Source of the DNA: Mucilaginibacter galii
Lineage (GTDB): Bacteria; Bacteroidota; Bacteroidia; Sphingobacteriales; Sphingobacteriaceae
Length of the DNA: 64,000 bases
Direction of reading: 5' to 3'
Assembly: GCF_014635825.1 (NCBI RefSeq)
Contig: NZ_BMDO01000009.1
Coordinates: forward strand, 1-64,000
Part shown: positions 18,651-29,100 of the stretch, piece after piece
Layout: each line of letters opens with the position of its first letter
How positions within the stretch are numbered: the first letter of the stretch is position 1
Notes under the pieces: model-generated
What the model saw: the letters and a program-made list of their open reading frames with translations, nothing else
Database searches by the model: none
What the model was told of the DNA's origin: nothing
Made by a program: the position numbers and the translations under genes

Positions 18651-19018
18651 CTTTTGCTTGCATCACTCAATATGTATTCTCTAAAAGAAAACAGCATTCT
18701 TTGTATTTCCTCTGTTAACGACAAACACTCATTTAAGATTTTATCTTCTCCATATTTCCTCCGTTGACAAATTAGCAGCTGTGTTTGCAATTCATAAGAT
18801 GATGATATAGAAGTTGACAAAAACTCTGCAAAATGCAAATGGGTTCTCTTGCCCGAACCTTCAGCTATGTTTGATGGTATAGAACAGGAACACCTATTAA
18901 TTTGATCTATTAAATTATACCTTTCTGTTGCAGGTAAAGTTTTACAATATTCAAAAGCAAGATCTGTTAAGTCCATTGAGCGCTGCCAAACCTTCAAATT
19001 CTTAAAATTGTGTTTCAT
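18638..19018 (-). CDS. Four-helix bundle protein (S23 / 23S rRNA intervening-sequence type)
   Basis: This 126-residue all-helical protein matches the 'S23 ribosomal protein / four helix bundle' family, with LKVWQRSMDLTD at the start and the signature SIPSNIAEGSGKRT in the middle. Such proteins are found in rRNA intervening sequences and at scattered sites; their function is unknown. It is placed between miaB and the sigma-54 gene and is bracketed by inverted repeats that include its own stop and the miaB stop, so it looks inserted. Confidence 0.85.
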   Translation of the reverse strand: MKHNFKNLKVWQRSMDLTDLAFEYCKTLPATERYNLIDQINRCSCSIPSNIAEGSGKRTHLHFAEFLSTSISSSYELQTQLLICQRRKYGEDKILNECLSLTEEIQRMLFSFREYILSDASKSLDS

Positions 19019-19029
19019 TCCTGCAGCTT

Positions 19030-19066
19030 TCTGGATTCTTGACTCTGTACTCTTGAGTCTAAATTA
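19030..19066. repeat. Right inverted repeat flanking the S23-type gene
   Basis: TCTGGATTCTTGACTCT (19030-19046), followed by TGTACTCTTGAGTCTAAAT. It mirrors 18617-18650 and resembles 46224-46253. The miaB stop codon TAG (19059-19061, minus) is inside it. Confidence 0.65.
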
Positions 19067-20573
19067 TCTTTCCCATTAAAGTTGCAGATGTACATCTTTC
19101 GGCCAAAACATAAGCATACATGCCCGGTTCGTACCCTTCTTTTATTGGGAATACCACCATGGCGTTTTGATCGCTGCGGCCGGCGTAATCGTTTTTTGAT
19201 TTTTTGGAGAAACCTTCTATCAGCACTTTTTGCACTTTGCCTAACTGGGCTTGCATTCGCAAGTGTGAATGTTGTTGCTGTTTAGCTACAATCTCGGTTA
19301 AACGACGGCTTTTCACCTCGTCAGGAATATCATCGGCATAACGCTTGGCGGCTAAGGTACCCGGGCGCTCAGAGTACATGAACATATAGGCAAAATCGTA
19401 TTGCACATAGTCCATCATGCTTAGGGTTTCCTGGTGCTCTTCCTCTGTTTCGGTGCAAAAGCCGGTAATAACATCGGTTGATATAGCACAGCCCGGTATA
19501 ATACGGCGGATGGCATCAATACGGTTGATGTACCACTCACGGTCGTAAGTACGGTTCATTAAGTCGAGCACACGGCTGTTGCCCGATTGTACCGGCAGGT
19601 GAATATACTTACAAATATTATCATGATCGGCAATGGCCTGCAATACCTCATCGGTAATGTCTTTAGGATGTGAGGTAGAGAAACGTACACGTAGCTCAGG
19701 GCTTATGGCAGCCACCATAACCAATAGTTGGGCAAAGTTAGTAGCCCCTCCCAAACCCTCCCCGGGAGGGAGGGCTTTTGAAAAGTCTGGTTCTTTTTCT
19801 TCTAACAAATAAGCCTCTAACTCCCTCCCTCCCGGGGAGGGCTGGGGAGGGGCAGCCTGGTTGTATTTATACGAATCAACATTTTGTCCCAACAAGGTTA
19901 CCTCACGGTAGCCGCGTTCAAACAGATCGGTACATTCTTTTATGATAGATTCCGGATCGCGGCTACGCTCGCGGCCGCGGGTAAAAGGTACCACGCAAAA
20001 CGAGCACATGTTATCGCAACCCCGCATTATAGATACAAACGCGTTAATGCCATTACTATTTAAACGCACCGGGTTAATATCAGCGTAAGTTTCCTCGCGC
20101 GATAGCAGTACGTTCACGGCACGCTGGCCGCTGTCTACTTGTTCTATCAGGTTAGGCAAATCGCGGTAAGCATCGGGGCCTACAACTACATCTACCAGTT
20201 TTTCTTCCTCTAAAAATTTAGCTTTCAGGCGTTCGGCCATACAGCCCAGCACGCCAACCACCATACCGGGGTTGTTAGCCTTGGCTACCTTAAATTCTTT
20301 CAGGCGGTTACGTACGCGTACTTCGGCATTTTCGCGAATAGAGCAGGTATTGATAAAGATCACATCGGCGTTGGTAAAATCCTTAGTGGTTTCAAAACCT
20401 TTATCCAGCAAAATGGAAGCAACAATTTCACTGTCCGAAAAATTCATGGCGCAGCCATAACTTTCAATATATAGCTTACGGCCGTTATTTTTATCAGGGG
20501 TTTGCTCCAGCATCAACGCTTCACCTTGCCTGCTTTCATCATGTTGTTTATCCGGAATTAGCAAATCCATCAT
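19059..20573 (-). CDS. miaB: tRNA-2-methylthio-N6-dimethylallyladenosine synthase MiaB, with repeat-encoded insert
   Basis: MiaB is a radical-SAM methylthiotransferase that modifies A37 of tRNAs. The N-terminal UPF0004 domain has Cys41, Cys77 and Cys111 for the auxiliary cluster; the radical-SAM motif is [10 protein letters not shown] (Cys186, 190, 193). Residues 241-277 ([12 protein letters not shown] to [10 protein letters not shown]) are encoded by a CCCTCC inverted-repeat element that is exactly 37 codons, placed after [11 protein letters not shown] and before NFAQLL. Without it the protein would be 467 residues, the normal size. A TAATTTTG box lies four bases before the ATG. Confidence 0.95.
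   Translation of the reverse strand: MMDLLIPDKQHDESRQGEALMLEQTPDKNNGRKLYIESYGCAMNFSDSEIVASILLDKGFETTKDFTNADVIFINTCSIRENAEVRVRNRLKEFKVAKANNPGMVVGVLGCMAERLKAKFLEEEKLVDVVVGPDAYRDLPNLIEQVDSGQRAVNVLLSREETYADINPVRLNSNGINAFVSIMRGCDNMCSFCVVPFTRGRERSRDPESIIKECTDLFERGYREVTLLGQNVDSYKYNQAAPPQPSPGGRELEAYLLEEKEPDFSKALPPGEGLGGATNFAQLLVMVAAISPELRVRFSTSHPKDITDEVLQAIADHDNICKYIHLPVQSGNSRVLDLMNRTYDREWYINRIDAIRRIIPGCAISTDVITGFCTETEEEHQETLSMMDYVQYDFAYMFMYSERPGTLAAKRYADDIPDEVKSRRLTEIVAKQQQHSHLRMQAQLGKVQKVLIEGFSKKSKNDYAGRSDQNAMVVFPIKEGYEPGMYAYVLAERCTSATLMGKII
19743..19853. repeat. CCCTCC inverted-repeat element inside miaB
   Basis: A 111-base element with arms of about 33 bases (19743-19775 and 19820-19853), reverse complements of each other, and a 45-base AT-richer loop. 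It is in frame in miaB and has no stop in the miaB frame. It is the same family as 4052-4130. Confidence 0.88.
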
Positions 20574-20577
20574 TAGT

Positions 20578-20585
20578 CAAAATTA
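20578..20585 (-). promoter_or_regulatory. Bacteroidota -7 box near miaB start
   Basis: Minus strand TAATTTTG lies four bases before the miaB ATG; a second candidate, TATTTTTG, lies at 20592-20599. The one in use cannot be decided by eye. Confidence 0.3.
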
Positions 20586-20800
20586 AGTTTGCAAAAATAC
20601 ACAAAATTTAAATACTTGCGTGACAGATTGGCAGTAATTAAAAAATTGACTTTGGCTTGTTATGATGGCCATTACACGTAAACTGGGCATTTACGCAAAT
20701 AAGTTTTCAATATCAACTCAAATAGCTATTTTGGTAGAGTTGTAACGCCAACAGGTTACACTAACCCTATTAATTTTGATAAACGAAGGCTCACAGGACA

Positions 20801-22585
20801 ATGACATCCAAATTTTTAAAACATAAGTGGCAAAAAGTACTGGCCGCTGTTTTATTAGTTTTTTTGCTGTTAATTACGGTTGTTGCTTATTTTATAAACA
20901 GGCACTGGTCGCCCATATTGGCCGATAGGGTTAGGAATGCGGTACTAGCAAGTTCAGACAGCTTGTACCATGCTAACTTTACGGATGCCGAACTGCATAT
21001 TGTGCAGAGCAAACTGGTGATCCACAATTTAACCTTAACCCCTAACCAGGCAGTATACAAGCGTTTGCTAAAGTTAGGGATTGCCCCCAATAACCTGTTC
21101 ACCATCAAAGTAAAACGCTTGGTATTCAAGAACATACATCCGCTTAAGTTATACTATGACCGAAAATTAGATATTGGACAAATTGTTTTGAGCGCACCTG
21201 AATTGCAGATAAGCTACGCGCTGAATCACAAACGCGATACTATTGTGGGCAGCCGCCTTAACGCCTGGCAACGCATTAAGGGTATGCTAAAATCGGTACA
21301 TGTAAAGGAAGTAATGCTTAACGATGTAAAGTTTACTTACAAAGATTACTCAGGAAACGAGCTCAATATATCGGAACTGAAAGAGATGAACCTAAGCGGT
21401 AAAGAACTCCTGATTGATTCCACCACGCAAAAAGACTCATCGCGTTTTTATTACTTTAAGGATATACAGGCCGAAATCAATAATTTCAGCCGGCCATCAG
21501 ACAATGGTTTATACGAGTATAAAATTAAGTTGCTGCAATATTCTACCTTAACCTCGCAACTCAAGGCATTTGGTGTAGGCCTTATTCCCAAGCCCGATTC
21601 TGTTTTTATTAAACGCGGCATACGTACCTGGTTCCATTTTGATACCGATACCCTGCAGCTTAACGGGTTCGATTTTAAGACCTATAATAAATACCGCTTG
21701 CTGCATGCCTCCAAACTAATGATCAAGCGAGGCAATTTTACAGCATTTGCAAATCCGGCAGGAAAAGCCCGCAAAGGCAACCGCTTGCTTACCTTCCCCA
21801 ACGTGGCTATACACCAGTTGAAGAATGATGTTACGCTGGATACCGTACAGTTAAACCGCATCCATATAACGTACAAGGGATATGGAAAAAAATCGCACAG
21901 GCAGGGCATGGTATCTTATAATAATACCAATGGTTATATCTATAACATCACCAACAACGCTGCCGCCCTGCAAAAAAACAACCTTACACACATAAAGCTT
22001 AGTTCGTATTTAATGGACAGTGGTCCTTTACAAGTTGAGTTTACTTTTAACCTGACGGATTCGGCAAGGAGTTATAGTTATAAAGGCAGCATTGGCCCAA
22101 TGGATATGGGCAAGTTAAACAAAGCGGTTATGCCTTTCGCCCTTGTGAAACTTACCTCGGGCGAATTGGATAAATTAACTTTTGACATTAAAGCCGACCG
22201 CACTGTATCTAAAGGTAATGTTACGCTCTTGTATCACGATTTAAAGATCCACGTGCTCAAAATGGATACCGTTCAGGATATGTACCGGCACCGGGGTATG
22301 GCGTCACTTTTTGCAAATGCCTTAATTGTAAAACGCAACAACCCCGACACGCCGGGCGGCACACCCCGAAGCTATAATGTGACCTACGTACGTGAGCCAG
22401 ATACCGCCTTTTTCAAAACCGTATGGAAGACACTAGCCAAAGGCATTAAAGCCAGCGCCGGCTACGATGAAGCGATGGAGAAAGAAGTAAAACGCCACAT
22501 AGCCCAACGCCGGGCCGATAAGTTAGCCCGCACAGAAAAAAGAGAGCTGCGTAACAGACGAAGGAGTATACACAGGCGCCGTTAG
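20801..22585 (+). CDS. AsmA-like membrane-anchored periplasmic protein (hypothetical)
   Basis: The 594-residue product begins with a basic stretch and one transmembrane helix (about 12-33), then a long beta-rich periplasmic part. Phrases such as DAELHIVQSKLVIHNLTLTP and the repeated 'layered' strands resemble AsmA/DUF748/TamB-like bridge proteins that help lipid traffic to the outer membrane. The last 40 residues are very basic (RRADKLARTEKRELRNRRR). The family assignment is by overall look, not by a signature motif. It stands alone, divergent from miaB. Confidence 0.55.
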   Translation: MTSKFLKHKWQKVLAAVLLVFLLLITVVAYFINRHWSPILADRVRNAVLASSDSLYHANFTDAELHIVQSKLVIHNLTLTPNQAVYKRLLKLGIAPNNLFTIKVKRLVFKNIHPLKLYYDRKLDIGQIVLSAPELQISYALNHKRDTIVGSRLNAWQRIKGMLKSVHVKEVMLNDVKFTYKDYSGNELNISELKEMNLSGKELLIDSTTQKDSSRFYYFKDIQAEINNFSRPSDNGLYEYKIKLLQYSTLTSQLKAFGVGLIPKPDSVFIKRGIRTWFHFDTDTLQLNGFDFKTYNKYRLLHASKLMIKRGNFTAFANPAGKARKGNRLLTFPNVAIHQLKNDVTLDTVQLNRIHITYKGYGKKSHRQGMVSYNNTNGYIYNITNNAAALQKNNLTHIKLSSYLMDSGPLQVEFTFNLTDSARSYSYKGSIGPMDMGKLNKAVMPFALVKLTSGELDKLTFDIKADRTVSKGNVTLLYHDLKIHVLKMDTVQDMYRHRGMASLFANALIVKRNNPDTPGGTPRSYNVTYVREPDTAFFKTVWKTLAKGIKASAGYDEAMEKEVKRHIAQRRADKLARTEKRELRNRRRSIHRRR

Positions 22586-22592
22586 TAGCATA

Positions 22593-23087
22593 TTATTTAT
22601 ACTTATCAACTGCCATACTTCTATTGAAGTTGGTGGTGCCAACACAGTCTGCATTTGGCGGGCAATTATATGTTAATGATAGAGTGCCTTTTTTGTTATC
22701 AACAGAATATTGAGCAGTCACATCTACACTTTGCACTTTAGTTAGGCTGCTTTGCGGAACATACTCATCCGTACTATTTTTGTTATAGCTCTCGCCGTCA
22801 TATAAGAGAATTGTTTGATTTTCAATCTTAAATCTGCCGCTGGATATTCCGCTATAGCCTAATAACAAAAACGTAGCCTTATCATGAATGCTGTAAATAT
22901 GGCTATATGAGCCATTGGTGTTAAACTGAAATTGTTCAACAAAATAGTTCTGGGTAGTTGTATTCAGTGTACGCCTATCCCAATACCCGGCTATCTCGTT
23001 AATCTTGCTACTGCTATCTTTATCTTTTTTACAACCTATCACCAAATAGCCGCAAATTATTACCAGTAAAAAAATGAACTTTTTCAT
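22593..23087 (-). CDS. Small lipoprotein, lipocalin-like (hypothetical)
   Basis: I start at the ATG at 23087 (164 residues) because it opens a signal peptide MKKFIFLLVIICGYLVIGC with a lipobox; the 14 codons upstream look non-coding. The mature part (NEIAGYWDRRTLNTTTQNY, then strands ending in LSLTYNCPP) resembles small Bacteroidota lipocalin-like lipoproteins. No function is assignable. It lies 69 bases after sprA's end on the same strand and is 7 bases from the convergent AsmA-like gene. Confidence 0.6.
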   Translation of the reverse strand: MKKFIFLLVIICGYLVIGCKKDKDSSSKINEIAGYWDRRTLNTTTQNYFVEQFQFNTNGSYSHIYSIHDKATFLLLGYSGISSGRFKIENQTILLYDGESYNKNSTDEYVPQSSLTKVQSVDVTAQYSVDNKKGTLSLTYNCPPNADCVGTTNFNRSMAVDKYK

Positions 23088-23156
23088 TATCGAATAATTT
23101 AAATTGATACAGCTATTACGCAGTAGCAAATACTTATGTAACAGTCACTTTGAAAT

Positions 23157-26100
23157 TTACTGCAACATCAATTTCAAATTGATACCAAAGTTGGTAAAAG
23201 CTGTATTGAAGGTTTGCGAAGTATAAGGCCGGGTAATGTTCGAATCGTAAAATATATTGAAATTAAACCGCTGATTGATCACATAATCAATAGACGGGCG
23301 AATGGTTATGTTCTTTGCACCCGACGATATCTCCGCAGTCTCTACATCGGCACGGTAAATCACGATCTTATTATCGCGCAGGGCAAAGTCTATCTTAAAG
23401 TTGATGTCGTTCTTCAGCTTAAAGTTATTGAACAGGCCGAACGGGAAATGGAAATCGCGCGTGCGGTAACCGAAACCAAACACCATGATGTTTTCATTTT
23501 GCTGGGCCAGCTGACTGTTGAGCAAACTCAGGCTCAGCGTACGACTTTTGCGATATTCGGCATTTACCGTCATACTGTTTTTAAAACGCACATCAACCCC
23601 TACCAATGGCACAAACTGCTCAAATAAAGTTACCTGGCTAAACTGGTAAAAAGGCAGGAAATCGCTATTCACATCGCGCTCGGCAGGGCCTCCATTAACT
23701 TCCCGGTAACGGATCAATGAATTATAACTATTTACGCTATAAGTAGACCGGTAACCATGCCGCAGGTCGAACGAATCGAAAAACTCTTTCAGCCAACTCA
23801 CCCGGCTTAAACCATTATAAGTAACCTGCCAGTTAGGGATAGGTATTTTAGGGAAACTATTCAACTTAACACTGCCCGGATCTTTACCGCCATAAGCAGC
23901 CATGAACGAGCCCACCAGCACATCCTGCTGGTTTGGTCCGTAACCGTCACGGTACCCACTGGTTGCTGCCCCGGCCGAATTAGGGTTTTGGGCTCCCAGG
24001 CGCTGCGATATAACCTGGCGGTTATCCAGCAATGCCTGAAAAGTACTTGAATAGTTGTTAATACCTTTATCTTTACTGAAAGCCGTACCAATAGACATGT
24101 AAGATACGCTGTACGTACCCGAGGTTATAGGGCTTAGGTTGTCGAAGCTATTGGTAGCCGCGTTATATTTGAAATTAGTTTGAAAATTACGATCCTGCGT
24201 ACGAAAAGCAGTGAGCTCTATGGTCAAATCTGGCAAAGGCCTGATGGTACTGCGTAAATTCAGGTTTTCGCTCAGCGTATTTACATACAATTGATTTTGC
24301 AGCGTATCAGTACTTAGCCATCCGTTTATCGCGGCGCGCTGGCGTATATCGGCCTGGCTGCCTAATAAGAAACCTATACCCGGCGCATTGTAGCCAAAAT
24401 CTTGTCCGCCGAAAGAGGTGGCAGGCAGGTACCCCGGCAGGTAAGTACCATCGCTGCGGGTATAAGTGGCGCCTACGTTTTTTATACTGGTAATGAGTCC
24501 TGCCAGAATGCCGCTTTTCCCGTTATTGCTGCGCAGAGCAGCAAACTTATTGTACAGCCCGGTAAAATTCAATGTTGGATTTATTTGTACAGAACGTGAG
24601 TTTTGAATAGTGTTACCTACGTTAATGTTGGCATCATCGATAGCAAACTTGGGCTGTGTTTGCCAGTTAAAATTGGTGCTGTAACGGGCTATGGTGCTTA
24701 CCCAATCTAAACCCGGTATTTTGTTAATAGGAACGGTGTAGTTAAAGTTAATAGTGTGGTTGTAGTTTGTAGTACGGCCAAGGCGCTTAAGATTTTCCCA
24801 CAGCGTATCGCGCTTTAAACCGTTTACCCGGCCGGCCGGCTCGTCAACTACCGAAAGGTTGGTGGCATCAATGTCCATCTGCAACGATTTAGTAATGTTC
24901 CAGCCTATGCCGTAAACCCGGGTAATATTAAAGTTCTTATTAAATGTGGTTGAGGGTATTGGTAAAAAGTTCTCTGGGTCGTTGTTGCGCAAGGTATTTT
25001 CTGAATAGAACCTATCAAAACTGATAGCAAAATTTAACCTCGAAGGCAGGATACTGAAGTTTACATCTTTTAACAGGGACAGCATATTACTTTTGATTAC
25101 CTTTTCTAAGGGTGTGTAATATTTAGCCTGGTTAAGATAGTTATAAGCCAGTGCAACTTTGTAGATCTTTTGATAGTCGTTCTCTGTTACATAATCATGA
25201 TGTTCATACTCCGAATAAGCATAAGTACCCGTTAAATTTTCTACATCCCACACCTTTACCGGGGCCGATGGGTTGGTTTTAGCCTTGTGAATGTTAGTAA
25301 AGTTTATGCTTTTACGCATCGTGTAGTCTTGCGCTATACGCTTAATTTCATCACGCTTTTCGTCAGTTGGGGCATTGCGCAGGCTTTCCTTCAGTTCTAC
25401 ATCGGGTTGTGCCGGGTTGTACTGCGGCATGGCCACCTGTTGCGATAGGTTTACATACATTGGGATGTGCATGCCCGTTTTAGCCGGGAACAGCTTACCT
25501 AATTCCATGCTGCCAGCCACATCAAAAGTTTGATTATCGCTGCGGCTGCGCTCGCTTACCCGCTGCTCAATGGAACCAAATCCTATGGTAGTTTTACTTC
25601 CGGCCAGAGTAATATCAGCAAAATCGGCCAGCTTCGCGTTCAACCTTGCGGTGGCAGCCCAGCCACCACGCTGGTCAAAGTCGGTCAGGCGCAACTCGTT
25701 AAACCACACCATAGCATTCTTATCAAAACCACCTGTTGCCTTATAGGGATTACGAACACCCAGCATAATGGCGCGTAAACGGCTCAGATCGGGTTGTCCT
25801 TTAATGGTTATTTTGGCGTTGCCATCAATTACAGTGAACGGTACAGCTATAGAACTTAGCTGGCCGCTGGCTATGGCATTGTCACGCGCCAACTTTGCCC
25901 GGGTTAAGGCGGCCAGTTCTAAATCAATATTATTAGCCTCCGGCCATATAGCACCCGGATCGGCAGTGCCTGGTCGTGTTATCTTTAATGGAATTTCGTA
26001 CTCATAATAACTATCCTGATAATCCACCCCTAAACGAATGAAAGCACTCAGATCATTATCATTCAGCTGATCGCCCTCGGCGTGTACAAACATTTGCAGG

Positions 26101-29100
26101 CGTTTATAAGCCCGCAAATCGTTATAAAATGTGCGGTAAGCAGCACGCGAGTAACCGTTACGCAGGTTAATTACATTCAGAGCTAATGACTGTTCGTTTA
26201 ACCGGGTATCGGTACGCAAGTTGTTATAATCACGTTGGCGCTCAATACCCGGCGGCAATACGTAAGGTATGGGGCTACGGTTACCATTGGCTTCCAGGTT
26301 TACAGCCTGCACGTTCAATGTCGACCCATCGAGCGGCGGATTTACCAGCGCCGGATCGGCTATTACTTTGGTGGCGTTGTTTTCTACGTTGTAAGTGCGC
26401 CATTCGCCGCGTACCAGTTGCAAGGTACCCATCCGCAACACAGCAGTATCGGCAAAGTTGGTCATAAACATACGCATGTAGCGGATGGCCTTAAAATCCT
26501 GAATATTCCCTTCTTTAGAGGTATAGGCAGCAATAGGCACCCTGAACTGGTACCAGCTAACATTTTGCGTAGTACCATCGGCCAGGCGTACAGCCGAAGT
26601 CACTTTATCATTAATATAATTCTGACCGATCACCATGTCCTGCGGACGCACTGACACTTTGTATTGGAAATATTCATCGGCCTGGCTCATACTGTTATCG
26701 CGGTTCAGGTCTTCGCCATCGGGCAGTGAAGTGGAGGCTGAAGTAGAAATACCCAGTTCGGCCTGCGATTGCTCGGCCGTTTTAGAGTTGCCCTCGGTAC
26801 CGTTATAACGACTGTAACGCTGCAAAATACCAGCACGGTTCTGGTCTAACTGCGGTCCCTGATAATATTGGTAATTATCTGATGAAGGGTCATTAGCCAG
26901 CGCCGTGGCAGCTTGTGGCGCCAGGGTATTGCGTACCTGATTTACAAAAGGGGCAAATTTAGTTTGCTCACCTGCATCATTCAATCCATCTAAACCAATA
27001 TCCTGTAAACGGCGGGCATCTGGGTTACTATCAAAAGCATTAATTACAGGTTGCAGCCGTGGCACACGGCCCCATACGGTTTCATCGGTTTGGGTAGTGC
27101 CGCCATCGGGGGGCAAGCCATTCTCTACCGACTTACGGCCATCTTTCAAAATGTCTTCCGAAACGCTTCCCAGGTTAAAATACAGGTCGCCACCCTGCGA
27201 ATTGGGTTTGTAAATGAACGGGTCCATCAGCCAAAACTCAATGTACTGTACGTTTAACGATTCAAAATCATTGGTTTCCAACTTACGGAACAGCCCCCCC
27301 CAGCGGCTACGCGGGTTTTGCATCGTACCATCAGGATTAACACCTGTAGTAGCATAGTTATACTGACCACGTACGTTTGGATAAAAAGCCAAATCGAGCG
27401 TAGGTAAAATTAACGGCTGCCCAGTAACAGATTGGCGATAAGGCAGCACTTCGGTTTCTAAAACCTGCCTTACGTAATGGTTCGACAGATCGGAACGGGT
27501 TAAGCTAAAGGTAGAACTGGAATTATAAAATATAGGGTCGATGTTGTAAAACGCCAGTCGTGCCCGGTTGTAACCGTAGCTCAGATCATTAAACAGGCGC
27601 GATTCGGGAAACAGCTGCGGTGTTCCCGATATTTGCCAGGCTAAAGCACTTTTCAGGTCGATAATGGATTGGCTGCTTTCAAAATCATCAAGGTAAGAAG
27701 TACCATTTTTAGAGCCGGCAAAATTGGTGGCGCTGGGGTTACCCGGCATTAACCGCGCTACCTCACCCGAAAAGTTAATGTACGATGGCACTTTGGTGTT
27801 AATGAGTGGCAAGCGGTCTACCAGGCGTGTTAACCAGCGCGACTCGGAACTGTAACTCACATCGAAACCCATGATCGTGTTGGAAACAGATTCTTCACCA
27901 ATAATCTGCTTCTGCGTAAGCGGTTGTTCGCTTAAGTGCATTATGGTACCGCCCAAAGCCAGGTTAGGGCTGGCATGATAATCGAACCGCGAACCGTACA
28001 AGGTTTTTTGCTGGATGCCGAACAATTCGTTATTCTCAATATTTACGGTAAGCGGCTGACCGGATTGTAAAAGCGACTGATTAAGTACACGAATACGGCC
28101 AATGCTGTAGTCTACCGTATAATCGGTACCCTCCTGCAAACGCAGGGCCCCTGCATTCACCACTACCGAACCTTGTGGAATATTTACGGCATTCAACTGA
28201 AACTCGGAACCCGACTGCGAAGAATACGTTCCTTTGATGACGTACCGGTTGAGTTGCGGAAAAAACTGTTGGGCAATGGTACGTGTACTATCATATAAGG
28301 GTTGATACACATACTTGTTCCTGAGATTTTGTTCTGTTGAAGTAAACCTGCGAGCCAGATCGGCCCCAAAAGGCTCTACTACCGGGAACATAATACGCCC
28401 GTTTTGCGAATCGATAGTGATGCCTTCCAAAAAGTCGAAATAACCATCGCCCTCTGGCAGGCGGTCGTTCTGCTGATTCAGTGTATCTAAGTGGGTTAAC
28501 TGCAGCCAGCGTTTGCCGGTAATGCGGCTACCTTCTTCAATATTAAATTTCTCCACACTGGCACGCTCATCCAAACGGGCGATGGCCAACCTGAAGTTTA
28601 ATGAACTTACCTGATAAGCACCTAAAGAATAGATATTCTTCATCATCAGATCCCAGGTGGGCAGGTTAGTTTTCAGTATCTCGTTCTTTAACAACTTTAC
28701 ATATAGAGCCCTTGGATTGGTGGCATCTACCGGGATATCGTTAGAGAACTCCCCTACCTGGTACTCTACCCCATTATAAGTGTAGCGGAAAGCAACTGCC
28801 AGCACCTCATCATTATTAAGCGGGTAATTTAAAGAGATATAACCCAATTGCGGATGCAGAGTAAACTCCTTGCTGGTAAGCTTACGGGCATAAGGCAGCT
28901 TGGCAAAGTTATCGGTAGCGCCCGATGCCTGGAAAAAATTGGCTACATCGTTAGAGTTGGTTAACCGCCCCTGGTTAGGCAAACCAAATAACCGGGTAAG
29001 CAGAGAATTGGATTGCTGTGTAAAACCCGGGCCCACAAAACCGGCCGGTAATCCTGAAAAGCCTGCACCGCCCTGTACCTGCGTGGTATTATAGGGCTGG

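Noticed and set aside
23088..23129. Longer start for the small lipoprotein
   Set aside because: The 14 extra residues precede a complete signal peptide and would spoil it.
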